64,000 nucleotides of DNA from Pseudomonas chlororaphis subsp. aurantiaca (lineage in GTDB: Bacteria > Pseudomonadota > Gammaproteobacteria > Pseudomonadales > Pseudomonadaceae). Positions 63,806 through 64,000 of the stretch are shown piece by piece (the first letter of the stretch is position 1; the number at the start of each line of letters is the position of its first letter). The position numbers and the translations under genes are program-made. Location: NCBI RefSeq assembly GCF_013466605.1, contig NZ_CP059162.1:2480001-2544000 (forward strand). Direction: 5' to 3'. The notes beneath the pieces are model-generated. The model ran no database searches, was not told the DNA's origin, and saw only the letters and a program-made list of their open reading frames with translations.

Positions 63806-64000
63806 TTATTCGACCCGGCGGAACACCAGGGCCTTCAGGCCGCTTTCGATATCGGTATCGGGAAACTCCGGCGGGTTGTCCAGGCGTTGCTCGAAGCGCA
63901 GGCCCGGGGCTTCGCGGGTGACGCCGTCGATCAGGAAGTCCGAGGCGACGGCCGGGTCGTTCATGCAGGCCAGTACGCAGCCGTCGGCGGTGAGCAATTC
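63806..64000 (-). CDS. SAM-dependent methyltransferase, C-terminal end (cut by window edge)
   Basis: The last 64 codons before the stop are visible: ELLTADGCVLACMNDPAVAS, then FLIDGVTREAPGLRFEQRLD, then NPPEFPDTDIESGLKALVF. This matches the end of a class I SAM methyltransferase related to the YccW/RlmI-type rRNA enzymes, with NDP near the substrate site. The frame is open to the right edge, so the protein start lies outside. Exact target unknown. Confidence 0.7.
   Translation of the reverse strand, partial: ELLTADGCVLACMNDPAVASDFLIDGVTREAPGLRFEQRLDNPPEFPDTDIESGLKALVFRRVE

Overview
The window is high-GC chromosomal DNA of a fluorescens-group Pseudomonas (the gene set and REP repeats resemble the P. 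protegens/P. chlororaphis side of the genus). Most of it is nutrient-scavenging metabolism: about a dozen regulators, most of them LysR-type and sitting next to or divergent from the operon they probably control, plus many transporters and short intergenic REP palindromes. I see no rRNA, tRNA or CRISPR array.

Layout. 0-2.6 kb: ketone-body/short-chain acyl-CoA genes (atoB-like thiolase end, both CoA-transferase subunits) with a divergent LysR gene. 2.6-8.2 kb: sirtuin deacetylase, LTA-synthase-like membrane sulfatase-fold protein, AbrB-family membrane protein with a divergent LysR gene. 8.2-9.5 kb: parDE-type toxin-antitoxin pair and a CBS-domain protein. 9.6-14.1 kb: N-methyltryptophan/sarcosine oxidase, a DUF2867-like protein, and a LysR gene divergent from a DHA2 drug exporter. 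14.5-25.1 kb: a complete polyamine block, with an ABC importer (potGHI, then potF behind a REP hairpin), puuD, and divergently puuA, puuC, puuB and a PuuR-like cupin regulator. Together these import putrescine-type polyamines and degrade them through gamma-glutamyl intermediates.

25.1-29.3 kb is an accessory stretch of visibly lower GC: an IS30-family element, a small unknown gene, a PAAR protein with a C-terminal toxin-44-like domain (a type VI secretion effector) overlapped by a membrane-anchored candidate immunity gene, and a small lipoprotein. 29.5-34.2 kb: LysR, divergent MFS transporter, OsmC-YcaO fusion protein. 34.5-42.7 kb: a TetR gene, a FadL-type porin and a divergent tripartite RND efflux system, tied together by four copies of one 24-bp inverted repeat that overlap recognisable promoters. 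This is the clearest undescribed regulatory system in the window. 42.8-44.7 kb is genomic wreckage: an unknown gene, a truncated S-type pyocin-domain gene, the frameshifted 3' end of an MFS gene, and a thioesterase gene whose 3' end runs antisense through that remnant.

44.7-54.7 kb: conserved unknown genes, a 27-residue membrane peptide, an EamA transporter divergent from a MocR regulator, a chemoreceptor, a SulP transporter, and a SCO/PCu(A)C copper pair. 54.7-59.0 kb: D-serine operon dsdX-dsdA-dsdC with a RidA-family protein nearby. 59.1-64.0 kb: LysR gene, an unusual phosphatidylserine-decarboxylase-like protein, dienelactone hydrolase, a DeoR-type regulator preceded by four phased 10-bp repeats, and the end of a methyltransferase gene.

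Coordinates come from reading the sequence and the translated frames. Family names are recognitions from motifs and overall resemblance; no database search was run.
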